From Platycnemis pennipes (lineage: Eukaryota > Arthropoda > Insecta > Odonata > Platycnemididae): 64,000 nucleotides of DNA. Shown piece after piece: positions 34,894 through 47,700 of this stretch. Position 1 is the first letter of the stretch; every line of letters begins with the position of its first letter. The notes beneath the pieces were generated by a model that did no database searches, had not been told where the DNA came from, and worked only from the letters and a program-made list of their open reading frames with translations. The DNA is taken from positions 29,149,773 to 29,213,772 of the forward strand of contig OW121850.1 of the NCBI GenBank assembly GCA_933228895.1, read 5' to 3'. Made by a program: the position numbers and the translations under genes.

Positions 34894-37800
34894 GGAAAGG
34901 TTTTGGCAGCATCTGTGAATAGTTTTGGAGGTTCCGTCCACGTCCAACTGCCATGTCTTTTAGAGTGGATTTTTATGCTTGACAAATAAGTTCTTTTACA
35001 TTTTACGAGCAAATTTTTATAGGTGTTGAACACTCAAGGCTCGTGGTAAGGGTGCTATTTGTATGGAGCCTCCTTACGCCGGTTAGGTTTCTGATGTTTA
35101 TATTTTGCTATATACGTTTGTAGGTTTTTTAGTATGTTATTTTGAGAGCAGATGCCTATATTTCAGATCCGTAGAGGACAGTTATCCTTATTATTGATGC
35201 GTGTGGCAATTTGTTTTGAGTTTTAAGAAGTTCTAGTACACTTTTTCCTTCTATCAGGGTTCTTAAGCATCTTCTTATTTTTTGTAATGCTAATATTGTA
35301 TTTCGGTAGTGTTTTGTAAAGCTGAAATTTATTATCTACAATGATGCCAATAAATTTAGTAATCAACATCATTATTTACTCATTTTGTAAACACGTGTGT
35401 GAGAAGACGCACTATCAGGCAGAAGGGTGTATTAATAATTAAGCATATTAAACGCGAAATAAAAAGTATTTGCATCAAAAGAGATAAGAGAAAACTCCAC
35501 CAACTATCTATTACTACAATTTTTCCCTGTCCAGTAAAAGGAACATTAAATATTTTAGCAATAAAATGCTTTGCTCAAATAGCTAAAACAGATTTACAGC
35601 TGAGTAGTTATTTTCCTATAAGCATAAATCTCCAGGTCACAGGTAAGATGTTCGCACATCCTCCTTTATCTTTCCACATTCTCTTCACAAGGACTCGAAG
35701 GCATTCGAGCATTAGAAGAGCGAGAGCTTCATTCCCGGCTCTCCCCCGTTCCCTTTCACCGTAAAATTTCTCTCCCAGGGCAAAGCTGCAGTTGTGTGAG
35801 ATGAGAGTCATTGAGGAAGAGTTCTGTTCTATTTCTCTTTCTCGCCCTCTCTCAAAGGAGTTTTCTTCCTTTCAAGCAGGAAAAAGTGTACCTACGATAA
35901 CGACGAGAACGCGGTCCATCCTCCATCAGTCACTAGAGTTTTCACAGGCTTTTTATAGGTGATAGATTAGGATCATTAGTATAATCGAGATACAGGTCGC
36001 TGTAAAGGTCATATTACACCGCATACATCGTGACCCAAAAGAAATGACAGTCATAAATATCAACGTACGATGACCCGAAATATTTTGATTTATGATAAAT
36101 AATAACCAAAAAGATTCGAATCCTCTTCCACCTATGATGTCGACTCAATTTTCATCTTAAATGAAGATATCGAATATCGACAGATACTGCCCGGGAACAT
36201 TTGGTTTATTGCAAGGTTTATGATCATAGGGTTGAGGGTACGAATCCCTCTACTATTTTGAGCAGTGTGATCGTCTAAGACTCGAATACTGATTAGATAG
36301 TCCAATGCAACTTAATTAGCAGGAACACCAGAAACTGAGTTCTAGTCTCATCACATCAAAATTTATTATTACAAAGCACAAGGTACTTCATTTCTATTTC
36401 AATTATTTAATATTGATTGAACTTTTTACTTGCTTTTTTCTGCATGCCAATTTATTTCACGCTTTAAAGGTCGCGCGCAAATACTTTCCTCCAGGAGGAA
36501 TTTGCTCTTTGAGTATGCTCTTCACGCCCAATGCAACTCTCTCACGAAATCAATCACAAAAGAGGGACGACGCGTGCCAGTTAATCGTTTTTTGCTAGAT
36601 TTTCTCGAGGCACTCAGAAGATAAAAGCCATTCTTCCTTTATCATCTTAATGGAAGCCTAGTCACTCACTACTCTGATCTGTGTCCTTCTCGAATTTTAA
36701 TCGGTTCAAGTACCCCAGCTCATGTTTCTTTTCATTGCGTGGGTACTGAAGCAACAATTGACGCATATCTATCCGCATAACCACCACAGTAAAAAGATTA
36801 GACATACGGGAATACACTATCTAGATCGCATGTTCTTCTCAATAATGCGTGAAGCAGGTATTTGAATACAAGTACAGCTCTCCGCAACCACTAGAATGTT
36901 AAGCCTACTTTAAAAAATAATACACATAATTAATCAATTTCAAAATATAAATTACGTACTTTATCACAACAAATTTTTTCTTAAGCTTATATTTCCTCTC
37001 CTCCCTAGCTTGAATTTTCATTATCAGCGGTTCATGATGAAATACTAATTTCTATACTTTACTATCGGATTTAAACTATCAATTCCAAATTTAAAATTGA
37101 TTCCTCCAATATGTATGTCAGGTGCAAGTGGATACGTTTTTATCCCAAGCGTAAATTCTAATTCTTATTTATTTGCTCATAGATATTAGTTTAAATTTTC
37201 TACCCATCCTTTCTAGTTAAAACAAGTTTTAATGTGAAAAACATAGAAAAAAGTACCTATAGCTGAAATAAGAGGAATAAGATTTAGAAAATTAGAAATG
37301 TGTTAGACCAAATAGGGCGTTAGTATCATTAATTAAATAGATGGTGCCAAATAAAAGAAACAATATTTTGAGAGGCAAAGTAATACTCAAAATGGTCTCA
37401 GATGGGAGAATGATTAGGTATGAGAGGAAGAATATAATCATTGATACTTTAGAAACCAGACAGAAGACGTATAAGATTTAAGAAAATGCCATAGATAATA
37501 CGCCAGCAGGATGGAAACACAGGCAGAAGAAGACCTGTAAGCCTAGAAGACAGGGATCTAGAAGCTTAAAAATGTAGAAAGTTATGAATAAGACATTCTT
37601 AGCCTTATGATCAGATTATACCATTTACCACCAGCTATTACTGAATCATTGGCGATTATTTTACATGTCACGCGTTAAATACAAAATAGATCTATCAAGT
37701 AAAACTAAATAGATTAGGAGCTTTCCGTCCTGTTATTATGACGAAACGGTAGCAAGTTCATACATTATTCAAATGAAAAAAAATCTCAAAAGGTTGGCGC

Positions 37801-37930
37801 ATGACCTCATGTGGATGACGCAAAGAGTGTAACACTTAAGTATTTTAAGGCCCATGCCGGTTAAAGTGGCGGAAGTAAAATCAAGACATCCTAAGGATAA
37901 CAGAACAGGAGAGGGGTAATCGAAGATGTT
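34894..37930. other. Intergenic, no recognised gene
   Basis: Mostly AT-rich. The minus strand near 35000-35350 has LINE-like fragments (FIGIIVDNKFQL; ITVLYGSEI) too weak to call. A B-box-like GGTACGAATCCC occurs at about 36237. The 35399-35764 frame (+, 121 codons) resembles nothing known. Confidence 0.35.
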
Positions 37931-39340
37931 CCCCTCGTAGCCCATATGGGAGAAGCAATAAGCACCTATGCAATAAGGCCGGGAGCTCCAGGGGCTGGAA
38001 ATAAGAGTCCTCTCAGGAGGGATTGCAGAGCGAATGGGAGGATCAGAAATGGGGAAAAGAAATGAGAGCTGGAGGAGAATGGAAGAAGAAAGAGAGAGAG
38101 AGAGGAAATGAAGACGAAATATTCAGGATGACCTCCCGGTGAAAATAAAAAGGACTAAAGGGAGCAAATAACATTAAGAGCGGACAAGGCGAGTCGGGAT
38201 GATTGAATGTCCGACACTTGACTCGTAGGACCTCCACCGCCGAATGAGCAGCTCCATATAATCTTAAACTCGGGTGACGGATAAAGATGATGACCGCCCG
38301 GTGGTCCACCGAAAAAACCATTCCGGACTTGTCCCCTCTTTATTTTTTTTCACTCCCAGGAATAAAATAAAAAGTTCTCGACCGCGACCCTCCCCGTGGC
38401 TGCACTGGATGGAGAAAGATACGACGGCCAGCGAAACCAGCACATCACCGCACTAACCACCAACGCTCGGTCCGGAAGAGTTCCATTTTTTTCCCACCTC
38501 CCGAGTCGCGACGGACGGTTGGAGCATGTCATCTCATTCCAGAGGACGATGAACGACCCTACTGGGCAATAAAAGGTCATCTAGACGCCTCTTTCTTCCT
38601 ACGACTTCCCCCCCCCCCCCACCTTCTCCTTTCTGTCCTCCACCAACAGGTCGAATTCAGATAGTCAGATGAGAGGGGATTGGGTCGAAAAGGAAAGAGA
38701 GAAAGGGGGTGGGTTTCTACGCGACGGGAGTCTAGTGTCGCGGTGTTACGCCAGCAGTATGAGAATGGGTATCCCGATACCGTTGGGTGAAAAAATTAGG
38801 GGCCGGGGTTGAGATGTCCAGGAGACCGGGAGGGGGGGGGTACCGGTCTGGATGTGGTAGACCGTTGGGAGGCGCCACCATCGCCCTTTGCTCCGGGGTT
38901 GAACTCCGGGGAACGAGGAGGGAGACGGGGGAAAAGTTGATGTGTCTCAAGATTTACGATCCTTTCCTCCTCCTTAGCCCCTCTTCAACCTCGCTTACTC
39001 CACCACTACACCCAACGCATATAACCAGCATCGCCCCCTTCTTAAAAAAAAACTCAGTCCCCACGCCCTATTCTCCCAGTTCAATTATTCTCCTCGCGTT
39101 TACTGGCCGGCTCCACTCTGGAAATCTTTCTCTCCCAACCCCTATCTTCAACTTCAAGCACGTTTTTGGGCACAAGAGCAACCCCATCACCTTCAGCAAA
39201 ATACTCACGCAGTATCGTCCTTCTATGAAGATCTCTGCCCACTATGTGTCGTCTACTGCTGCTGAACTCCATTGAGGAAGCTGGCATGAAACTACAGCGA
39301 TGTAGATGTATATTATCAAGAAGTATCGAGGGCCGATTTA
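37931..39340. other. GC-rich island with low-complexity frames
   Basis: CpG-containing DNA with an (AG)n run at 38090-38104 and a run of 13 C at 38608-38620. Frames 38787-39275 (+, 162 codons) and 39081-39359 (-, 92 codons) are Ser/Pro/Gly- or Arg-rich and unrecognised. Promoter, enhancer or biased intergenic DNA cannot be told apart by sequence alone. Confidence 0.3.
38608..38620 (+). repeat. Poly-C tract (13 C)
   Basis: An uninterrupted run of C after ACGACTT. Confidence 0.9.
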
Positions 39341-39806
39341 GGGCACTGAGGTCTCTCATGAGTCCTTCTTCGAGGTACTGAATTTAAAGTGTGGGAACGA
39401 CGTGAAATAAGTTCACCAGGGCGAAAATATTGTCAATCTTTCTCTGGGGTCTTGCAAAGCTCAAAGCTCTGGTTATTTAAAGAGTCAAACGACAGATGGA
39501 GCCAATATATTCATCTTGGATGGAGGGTATTCTGATATCGAAAGTGATGCTCAGGAAATGGAGGAAGGGTGACTGAAACTAGCGTTGGTATTAGCCTACT
39601 CTATCGAAATGGACCAAGTCATTCTTGGTGTAACGTTGCACAGGACGGTACCAGTGCCGAATATGAAGTGCTCTCCTGATTTCAATCAAGTAGAAACCGT
39701 TACGCTTCGAAAAAATATAATTTGTGTACAGAATTTTAGCCAAGGCCCTCGCTATGGGAAGTCAGTGAGTGCTCTGGGCCCGATTAAAACCCAATTCCCG
39801 CAATTC
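39341..39806. other. Intergenic, nothing recognised
   Basis: Mixed-composition DNA. The frame 39585-39896 (+, 103 codons) runs through the palindrome and is probably spurious. Confidence 0.35.
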
Positions 39807-39858
39807 CCGGTATGGAAGCTAACATCCGCCTCAAGGCGGATGTTAGCTTCCATACCGG
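39807..39858. repeat. 52-bp near-perfect palindrome (25-bp arms, 2-bp spacer)
   Basis: The left arm begins CCGGTATGGAAGCTAAC and the right arm ends GTTAGCTTCCATACCGG; the centre is CGCCT-CA-AGGCG. All 25 arm positions pair. The left side is preceded by a direct repeat AATTCCCGC AATTCCCGG. A stem of this quality is far from chance expectation. It may be a template-switch inversion, a hairpin RNA, a MITE relic or an assembly fold-back artefact. Confidence 0.95.
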
Positions 39859-41469
39859 AATACACCTACAAGCAACATTCCCGAGAACACGCATGACTTC
39901 ACGCTCCCAAAAGAAACAACTCGGGTCCTCTACTGGAAATTAAACCGTTTTGGACTTGATTACAGCACTATACTCTCTCCTTCACAGCAGCGTTCCGAGG
40001 AGAAAATGCTATAGACTTGACTAAATTTGCTCATAATGTAGAAAACAAGCTCAGGTGATATTCGTGTCCTGGTGACTCGCAAATTAATTTAATGACAAAG
40101 AATATGGAAATGTAGTTTTATACCTCCTCACAAGTGAGATGAAATGCTGGAAATGAGCAATGCATTGCAATATACTATTATCCCTGGTTATTTACCTAGT
40201 TTACTCTGCCGAAGGAATTTCGATATTTGTCTCCTCGGTATATTCTTTGGATAATAATGTAGCCTTCCAAATTTAACGCCAACCCAGGAGACGTATCGAG
40301 TAAGGATTATTAGTTTTTTTCCAAGGTAAATTATTGAAGAATAGTATGCTCGAATAAAAATACGGCGAACCAAATAATATTCACAAATAATGAAGACCTT
40401 GTTGCCATCCTTACACTTGAACCTAATGCTGGCTCGGATTGAAGTGAATTTTAACTTCTATGTATTTAGAAAATGGTGTGACGTACTGATCTTTAATGAT
40501 ATCCGCGAAAAAGTTTTTAATCATGGCTAATTAAAAAACGAAGATGGTAAGGATTGCTGTTTACAAACTACTTTCACAAACCTTAATGGCTCCAGTTCCA
40601 GCATTCCATTGGATAGAAATCGCCCTCTTTAACTTCCAATCTCGTACTCCTTTGGCGTCGCAGTCGTCCTTTCCGCCTCCTCCAAGTCTTTTTCACTTCC
40701 TCCGCCCATGAGGAGTGCCCCTCGAAAATCTTATTCCGGCACAGCTTTCGTCCTCTCCAAACTTCTTCTTCTTCTTCCCTCCCTAACACAACCTTACGCA
40801 CCCCCCCGCCGCAGTCCCTTCGCCCCCTTTACTCAGACACCATTCTCTTCCACTCGAATCTCCTACTCCGCTTTCCTCTTCTCCCAAAGCAGTTCTCGCC
40901 CTTTTCCATCCTCTTGCTTCGGCCATTCTTTCTCTCGCTCTCTCCCTGTCATTCGCCTTGTGTCGCCGGATCTTAAAATCTTTAGACTGATGCGTCACCC
41001 TATTCGAAGGGCAGCGGGCAAGGAAGAGACACGATAATTCCGTCATGGTTTTTACGGCTCTCGCGCTCGAAATCTGCATATTAAATTATCGCGGGCGCGC
41101 TCACGCAGTTAACTCGTAACGATGTTTGTGAAGTACTGGATTCATCTCCATGCTTGAAGCATTTTCACGCTCATATCACAAGTGTTTTACATAAATTACT
41201 CCCAACTATGACGAAGGTAAGTAGGTACGCTTAACCAAAACAACTCGTAGTTCAAAATGGCAGCAAAAATTCGTGAGAGACTGAAAGTTCAGAAGAGTCA
41301 GAGGGCATTCGTTTAAAAAATTAATGAAAGAGCGAATGAGATATTTGCTTAATGTATTTTACTTTGATACAAATAATACTGAAGGCTTAAACCGTAACAT
41401 GGTAGCTCGCTGGCTTTCGAAAAATTGCATATTATAAATAGTATGGATGTGCTTTCTTGATTTTCATGT
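39859..41469. other. Intergenic; C-rich block at 40590-41050
   Basis: AT-rich to about 40580, then a pyrimidine-rich GC block. Its frames (40708-41037 +, 40783-41079 -) are Ser/Pro- or Arg/Glu-rich reflections of composition. Nothing recognised. Confidence 0.35.
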
Positions 41470-41850
41470 TTAGGTCAAAATGATAACTGCACCGGAGAAG
41501 TCAATGCTGGAAACATTACAAAGGTGATGTAAGGAGGAATTATGAAGTTGTAATATATCGACCGATAAACACAGACGTCATATACAGTGAAATAAAAGAG
41601 AATTTAAAGAAATCTCTAAAGTGAGGAAGGGGCAACCAAATCAGGCATACATCGAGACATGATTTAGACAATCATGACAATTGAAGAATGAAAATGGAAG
41701 GCCTCGCAATAAAATGTTTCGAGCAAGTAGTGAACGAAGTTGATGAAAGCAATTATGTAAATTTGAATTGATAAACCTTAGGGAGGATTGGGTGGAGAGT
41801 TGCGTTAAACCAAGCATAGGAATGATGCCGTGATGATGATCATAGATCAA
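41470..41850 (+). pseudogene. ATG-tailed LINE family, diverged C-terminal copy (copy 2)
   Basis: Aligns by eye to the 3' third of the 43.3-44.7 kb copy. It has ATGATAACTGCACCGGAGAAG beside ATGACAGCAGCGGAGAAG, then GGGGCAACCAAATCAGGCATAC and ATCGAGACATGAT for the GHILRHD segment. ATGGAAGGCCTCGCAA, GAGCAAGTAGTGAACG and GCGTTAAACCAAGCATAGGA follow, then GATGATGAT. Many frameshifts; the most diverged of the five copies. Confidence 0.6.
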
Positions 41851-43266
41851 AACATTAGAAGAACGTAATCTCCTTAACTGCTTTAAAATTTTATCATAAT
41901 TGCATCCATAATTTTTTTAAATTTATATTTTGCTGGTCGCTTGACTTAAATGCTGATACGCATGATATTCATGAGTGCCCATTATTATAGGCATTATAAA
42001 TGTGTCAATAGTTTAATATCAAAGGGAAATAGGAAGAGAGTTTTTCGTTTTCTTTATATATAAGCCGTATATAGACGATCCTCGTTTTCATGCAAACAAG
42101 CGGAGAATGCAATATCTCTTACATTGCATTTTTCTTATTTTTTTATTTTCACTTATTTATTATTCACCGCATTTTCATTAAAATAAATTATAAAAATTAC
42201 ATACATTATGATTAAAATTTTAAAAAATGAATGAACTAAAATTCCGAAACAGCTCATTTTTTCATATTTTTAGAGTTTACAGCCACCACATTTGAGGAAA
42301 ATATTCGACCACCTAACCTCTCATTCCCCAAAAACTACCCGAAAACCGTATCCCGACTCGGGCATGGACGTCGCGTTCATATAAGAATTTTAATGAGTTT
42401 TATTCTGGTAAGATGGGACGCTATGACCGCAGTGGTTGCAGTAATTTAAAATCTAATTCTAATTTAACTTACTTTCAGTCTCCACCCCATCGCACTCCGT
42501 ATCTCTCTTCTCTCTTGCTCCAACCTTTCCCGTCCACAACGCTTCATGCTTCTCTCTTTTTGACTTGTCCCCCTCCCTCTCTCCTCCGAAATCATTTACC
42601 GTCCAATGCGCTGCGCTGCAAACGTTTTTCAACCCTCCTTTGCTCTTGCTCCCCTCCGATCCGCTTTCCAGTCTTCCACATAAAAACAGAATACTCGGCT
42701 GCATCCAGGGCGCGGCAAATAAACAGGGGACTATGACGGGTGAGGCAGTAAAGCGGAGTGAAGCAATTCGAGAAGCAAAAGAGGGGTCTGTGAGAGAAGG
42801 GTTTCGGCTATAAGTATGCATCACAAGAAACTTCATCGTGTTAAATCTCAAGCATATTAGGTATAGCAGAGGCCAAGCAATATGTAGCAATGTGATCACG
42901 TTGGATCGCTGGTGAGCTTTGTAGAACTCAACACCCAACGCCCTGAGAAGGATGGCTGGGATCGACATTTCTGAGCGTCAATAGAGAAACACGTGACCTA
43001 ATGGAGAACCTCTATAAATAGTCGAAGAATTGCTTCTCCTTCTCCCTGATCTTTTTTCGGAATCCAAATTAGTCCTCATCTAGGTACTCCTGCTTTTCCG
43101 TCTGTTTATCAGTAGATGAACCTTATCAACACCTTCAAGGCATATGTTGCCAGGCTTATGATCCTAAATTTTTCACATTCTTCAGCTATCTTCTTTTTGG
43201 GAATACAAATGATGATGTTCTCTGGATCTGGAAAAGGATGATATGGGAGCATCAATATTAAGATAG
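41851..43266. other. Intergenic; pyrimidine-rich patch at 42460-42800
   Basis: AT-rich then C/T-rich DNA. Frames 42413-42736 (+) and 42459-42968 (-, 169 codons) overlap each other on opposite strands and match nothing. More degraded LINE sequence upstream of 43267 is possible but I cannot show it. Confidence 0.35.
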
Positions 43267-44745
43267 GAATTCGACGCTGAATTAAGGGACCTTCGGATGA
43301 ATAAGGCTTCTGGTATTGATGATGTTCCTACAGAACTAATTATAAATGCAGGAGAGAAGACATTAACTCATCTTTGCAAAACCATCTGCGACATCTACTC
43401 AACAGGAGAAATTCCAACGGACTTTGAGAAAAAAATCATTCCTATTCCCAAGCAGAAGAGAGCGGAGAAATGCGAAAATTTTAGGGCTATAAGCCTGACG
43501 AATATGCATCGAAGATACTGAACAGGATAATCAACAGAATAATAAAACAAAAAGCAGAGGGGTTCCTGGATGAAGATCAATTCGGATTCAGGAAAAGTAA
43601 GGGTACAAGGGAAGCAATATTGGCCCTTAGGCTGCTCATAGAGAAGAGAATGGAGAAGAACAAGCCAACGTTCATTGCATTTGTGGATTTAGAAAAGGCT
43701 TTTTACAACGTATATTGGGATTCAATGCTTGGATTTCTGAAGGGATTGGAGTTTCCTACATTTACCGAAGAATGATACACATTCAGCACAAAAATGGAGT
43801 AGCTGTGATTAAATCTGGACCCAGCTGTGAAGAGGCAAGAATAAGCAAAGGAGTGAGACAAGACTGTGCACTGTTTCCCGTAATTTTCAATGTTTACGTC
43901 GAGAGAGCCATCAATGAAATGAAGGAGAAGTCTTCTGGAGAGACTATCCACGGAGAAAAAATAAACAATCTTCGATTCGCTGATGACATAGCACTCGTTG
44001 CAGAGACAGAGAGGGATTTGAACAAGATTCTACTAACCATGGAAATGACAATAGCCAGCTATCAGCTGAAGGTAAATTAGAAGAAGACTGAGATATTGGT
44101 GTGCAGCTAGAAAGAAGAGGCCAAAACAAATGTCAAACTAGGAAAACAAAAACTTGATGAGGTGAAAGAGTTCTGTTACCTAGGAATCCGAGTAACCAAT
44201 GATGGACGAAGCAAGAAAGAAATAGTGAGTACATTAGCCCAGACAAAGTGGTCATTCCATCTAAAGAAGAGTCTACTTACAGATGGAAATACAAGCGTAG
44301 AAGTAAGGAAATAGTTCATCAGAACATACATCTGGAGCATGTTTCTTTACGGCAGTGAGGCGTGGACGATGACAGCAGCGGAGAAGAAAAGGGAAGAAGC
44401 ATTCGAAATGTGGTGCTACAGAAAGAAGAATGATGAAGATTAAATGGATCGCCCGAGTAAGTCCTAAGAAGAGTGGGAGAAAAGAGAAGTCTGCTGACAA
44501 CTCTAAAAATAAGGGACAACTTAATCGGCCATATCTTGAGACACGATGGCCTGATGAAGACTATTGTCGAGGGAAAAGTGAACGGGAGGATTGGAAAAGG
44601 CAGGCCTCGTATGAGATTCATGGAACAGGTAGTGAGGGATGTAAAATAGAAGAATTACGTCAGTGAGAAAAGGTTGGCCGATAGAAGAATTGAGTGGAAA
44701 GCTGCGTCAAACCAATCCTAGGATTGTTAACCAATGATGATAAAG
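43267..44745 (+). pseudogene. ATG-tailed LINE, longest copy: reverse transcriptase core to 3' end (broken)
   Basis: This encodes a non-LTR retrotransposon reverse transcriptase, in pieces. Frame 43267-43521 has NKASGIDDVPTELI and IPTDFEKKIIPIPK. It shifts at about 43500 to a frame reading DEDQFGFRKSKGTREAI and the palm A motif FIAFVDLEKAF (the catalytic Asp present; the residue after AF, normally D, is Y). It shifts again to 43715-44080 with GVRQDC and the catalytic box RFADDIALVAE intact. After stops at 44078 and 44111 the same frame gives EFCYLGIRVTNDGRSKKEI and FLYGSEAWTMTAAEKK. Later segments encode GHILRHDGLMKTIVEG and GKGRPR equivalents in shifted frames. The 3' end is CCTAGGATTGTTAACC then ATGATGAT. 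The endonuclease domain is missing. The clade is unresolved (RTE/jockey-like arthropod type). Confidence 0.85.
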
Positions 44746-47700
44746 TGTTAAGGGCGATAACCCGCTCCAGGGGTTGTGTAAAACAATAATATATCAGGGC
44801 ATCTTGTATTCCATTCACCGTTGACTCACATTACGATTCGCTCGTCTTCTAAAGCAAAGTATTTGCAAAGAGTGACGTAAATATTTGGTTAATATTATGG
44901 ATTTGAGTTAGCCACGCATGACTCGGATAGGAATGTTTGGAAGGTATGAGTGAGGCAAATTTTGCATCCATTTGGATCTGAAATCGTCATACTGCAACGT
45001 AGACCAAATACGGAATGCAATGATATGCTAACACATATTTTTAAGGACAAGGGAAGAAAAAAATAACTTATTGCTCTTTACCTCAAGTATAAAAAAGTGG
45101 TACTGAATGTGAAAATAATTCATCAAAGAAAAACCATAGAGCAATTTGCGATAGTAATTATACGAGGCTTTAATTTATTACTACCTCGTTTAAGTTTTGC
45201 ATAAACTTGAGAGTAAATTGCCTCAAATTGTTACAACCACTCATTTTTCCCTTGAATTCTTCCAATTTCGAGCGTTAAACAATTTACTCATCATGCTCAC
45301 CGTCAGCATTTAATATACCTCAACGGAAAATCCTTCAGATCGCAAAATTAGTAAAAGTCCTCGTATTCGTGGAAAATGCTCCTGTTTCTTTCATGAGATG
45401 GTCTATAAACAAGTTTATTAGAACAAGCGTGAACTTAAATTCTCATTGGGATAATGACAAAAGTCATTTCAGGGAATGTCTCCTTTTCCACATTTTTTTC
45501 CACTCATTGAAATATTAGATCGTACACGGTAGGGAGAGAATTTTATTAATACAATATCGTGTTCAAGCCAGCGATACCATTACCTTGGGCCATGTCATTT
45601 CAACCTGTTTCATTTTAACCAGTTAGGTATGCGGATATAATGAAACACATTTAACTGAACGCAACATGGAGACGACAATCGATGAATGGGAAGGAGAGCG
45701 AGGAATTTGTGTGGCAATGTATTTTCGGTCGTTCTCTTTTTTTCTCACTCCGCCCTCGAAAGTAGTTTCGGCAGTCATTTTTCAAACTCGCCTGAACATT
45801 TTTGTCCCCTCTTTAACGTTCTTCACCGCTATTTTTCCCCCAAATGAAATATTCGAGAAACTTGGCTCTCTGGCTAAATGACAACGTATTCCACATCCTC
45901 TTTCTTTATAGAATGCTACATTGCTCATTTATTTTCATAAAGCACTCTGCTACGGAGTCATTATCTACATATTTCATTCATTAGTCTATTTGTGCAACAA
46001 GGTAATGAATACGACGGAATCCATAGGTAAAATATTTTCGTTACACGGTTAAAATACTATGTAATTGGAAATATTATTGATACTACTTCAATTGTTTCAA
46101 TACGTTGTCCTTTTTCATTGGAGGAAACACGTACCTTGCAGGAGACGAAAAGGAAGCTGAGATATCTATAATTAAAAAAAATAATTAGCCATGACCAGGA
46201 GTGAGGTTCTCGTTTCTTGATATCATTCCTAGTGGCAAGAAATCTAAGGCATTCTGGAGATTCGGGTTCGAGATTCAGTCCAGATAAATAATTTTTTTAT
46301 AATGTAATTAAATTTTTTAATGAAGTAATGGCATGCTACTCAAGTGTGCATATTGGCGAGTACATTAATCCTGTACCGCTCGCGGTGACTTCAATTACGC
46401 GTATAAAAGGTTAAAACATCGCGAAAATAAAGATTATTTCATTCTGAACGCTGCGATTACACGTTCTGCTCCACAAGTGTATAATAGTCGAAATAATGAC
46501 GATTCGATATTGATTCAAGTCAGAGTGATTGGCAAAATACAGGTAATTTCACACTATCCGGACTAAATTAAGGTTGGAGCACCCGTAATATTATGAGTGA
46601 GAAGGTGTGAATTCGAGACAGGATAATTAGGTTTGACAACTGCGCCAATAACTATGCATTTCCGTCAATGACGGATGGATGGGTACAGTGATTTTTACCT
46701 TTTAATTATTAACTGAATTAAATAGTTCAATTGGTGCATGCAGTTTACTATTCATACGACCTCACGAGTCACATCCATATACTGCAAGTAATGCAATTCC
46801 CATGTCTATGCATTGGAATGACGTGTCTTGTACATGCGTGAGGAGTTTCATAAAGAGAATTAACTCAACTTCATGGGTTAATTGGAACCTGAAAGGAAAT
46901 ATATTTGGAATGAAATAAAATAATTATTTCATTTAGCCACTAGAATTCTTGTTCAATAATCTCCATACTTACCTAAAGCGTTTGATTACGTGAAGTACTC
47001 ATATCAATTTTGGAAGGAATGGGGGAAGGATGGGGTATGGTAAACAAAGTTTTTACTCAGAGAGTACCGCAAATGGTTTCAAAAATATGCTTAATACTAA
47101 AGTAGACAGTTATGCTATCCCACAAAATATTAGATTGAATTATCTACTTGTTTTCTTTGAATAAAATATCTTGATATCATATTTAACTAGCAAAAGCTTC
47201 AGGGATCATACCGTGGCGTGCTAACCACTCTGATGATGCGACCATTTGGTAATATACGTAAAAATATTGTGAAAAGTACAATCTTCTACTTGGCGTGGAT
47301 AACTAATATTTGACTGACGTTTATGCAACGCTCTGCCATTTGTGTTACTGGCATTCAGTTAAGAAAAACCAATGAAGCGGTCTCAGATTTCTGGTTCATT
47401 TTGAACTTCCTCATTGACAATATATGACATTAAAACACAGGACTGAAAATACGAAATCGTCGCGATTTTATATTTCGTATGCTTTATAATCATTATTTGC
47501 AGAAGTTATTTAAATCATCGTTGACTCTTCTTCAAAATGAGTATGCCGTAGAGAGACTTAAAAATGCAAAAGCGGCAGATAACAACCACTTAATACCGGC
47601 ATGTTGACTAATAAGGGTTTGCTGCCATAAATAAAATGATGAAAAGAAAAATAAGGACGGATTTCAACAGACAGAATAGGGTGTGGAAGAAACATTTATA

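Noticed and set aside
35000..35350. Minus-strand LINE reverse transcriptase fragment (FIGIIVDNKFQL, ITVLYGSEI)
   Set aside because: Only two short resemblances in different places with several stops; too weak to call without a profile search.
37380..37570. LINE-like C-terminus (a GRRRPVSLED-type word)
   Set aside because: Single short basic motif in AT/purine-rich DNA; nothing around it supports a LINE.
38787..39275. 162-codon plus-strand ORF as a gene
   Set aside because: Gly/Arg-rich then Ser/Pro/Thr-rich product mirrors the base composition of the island; the opposite strand is also open.
42459..42968. 169-codon minus-strand ORF
   Set aside because: It lies antisense to other open frames in C/T-rich DNA, with no domain similarity.
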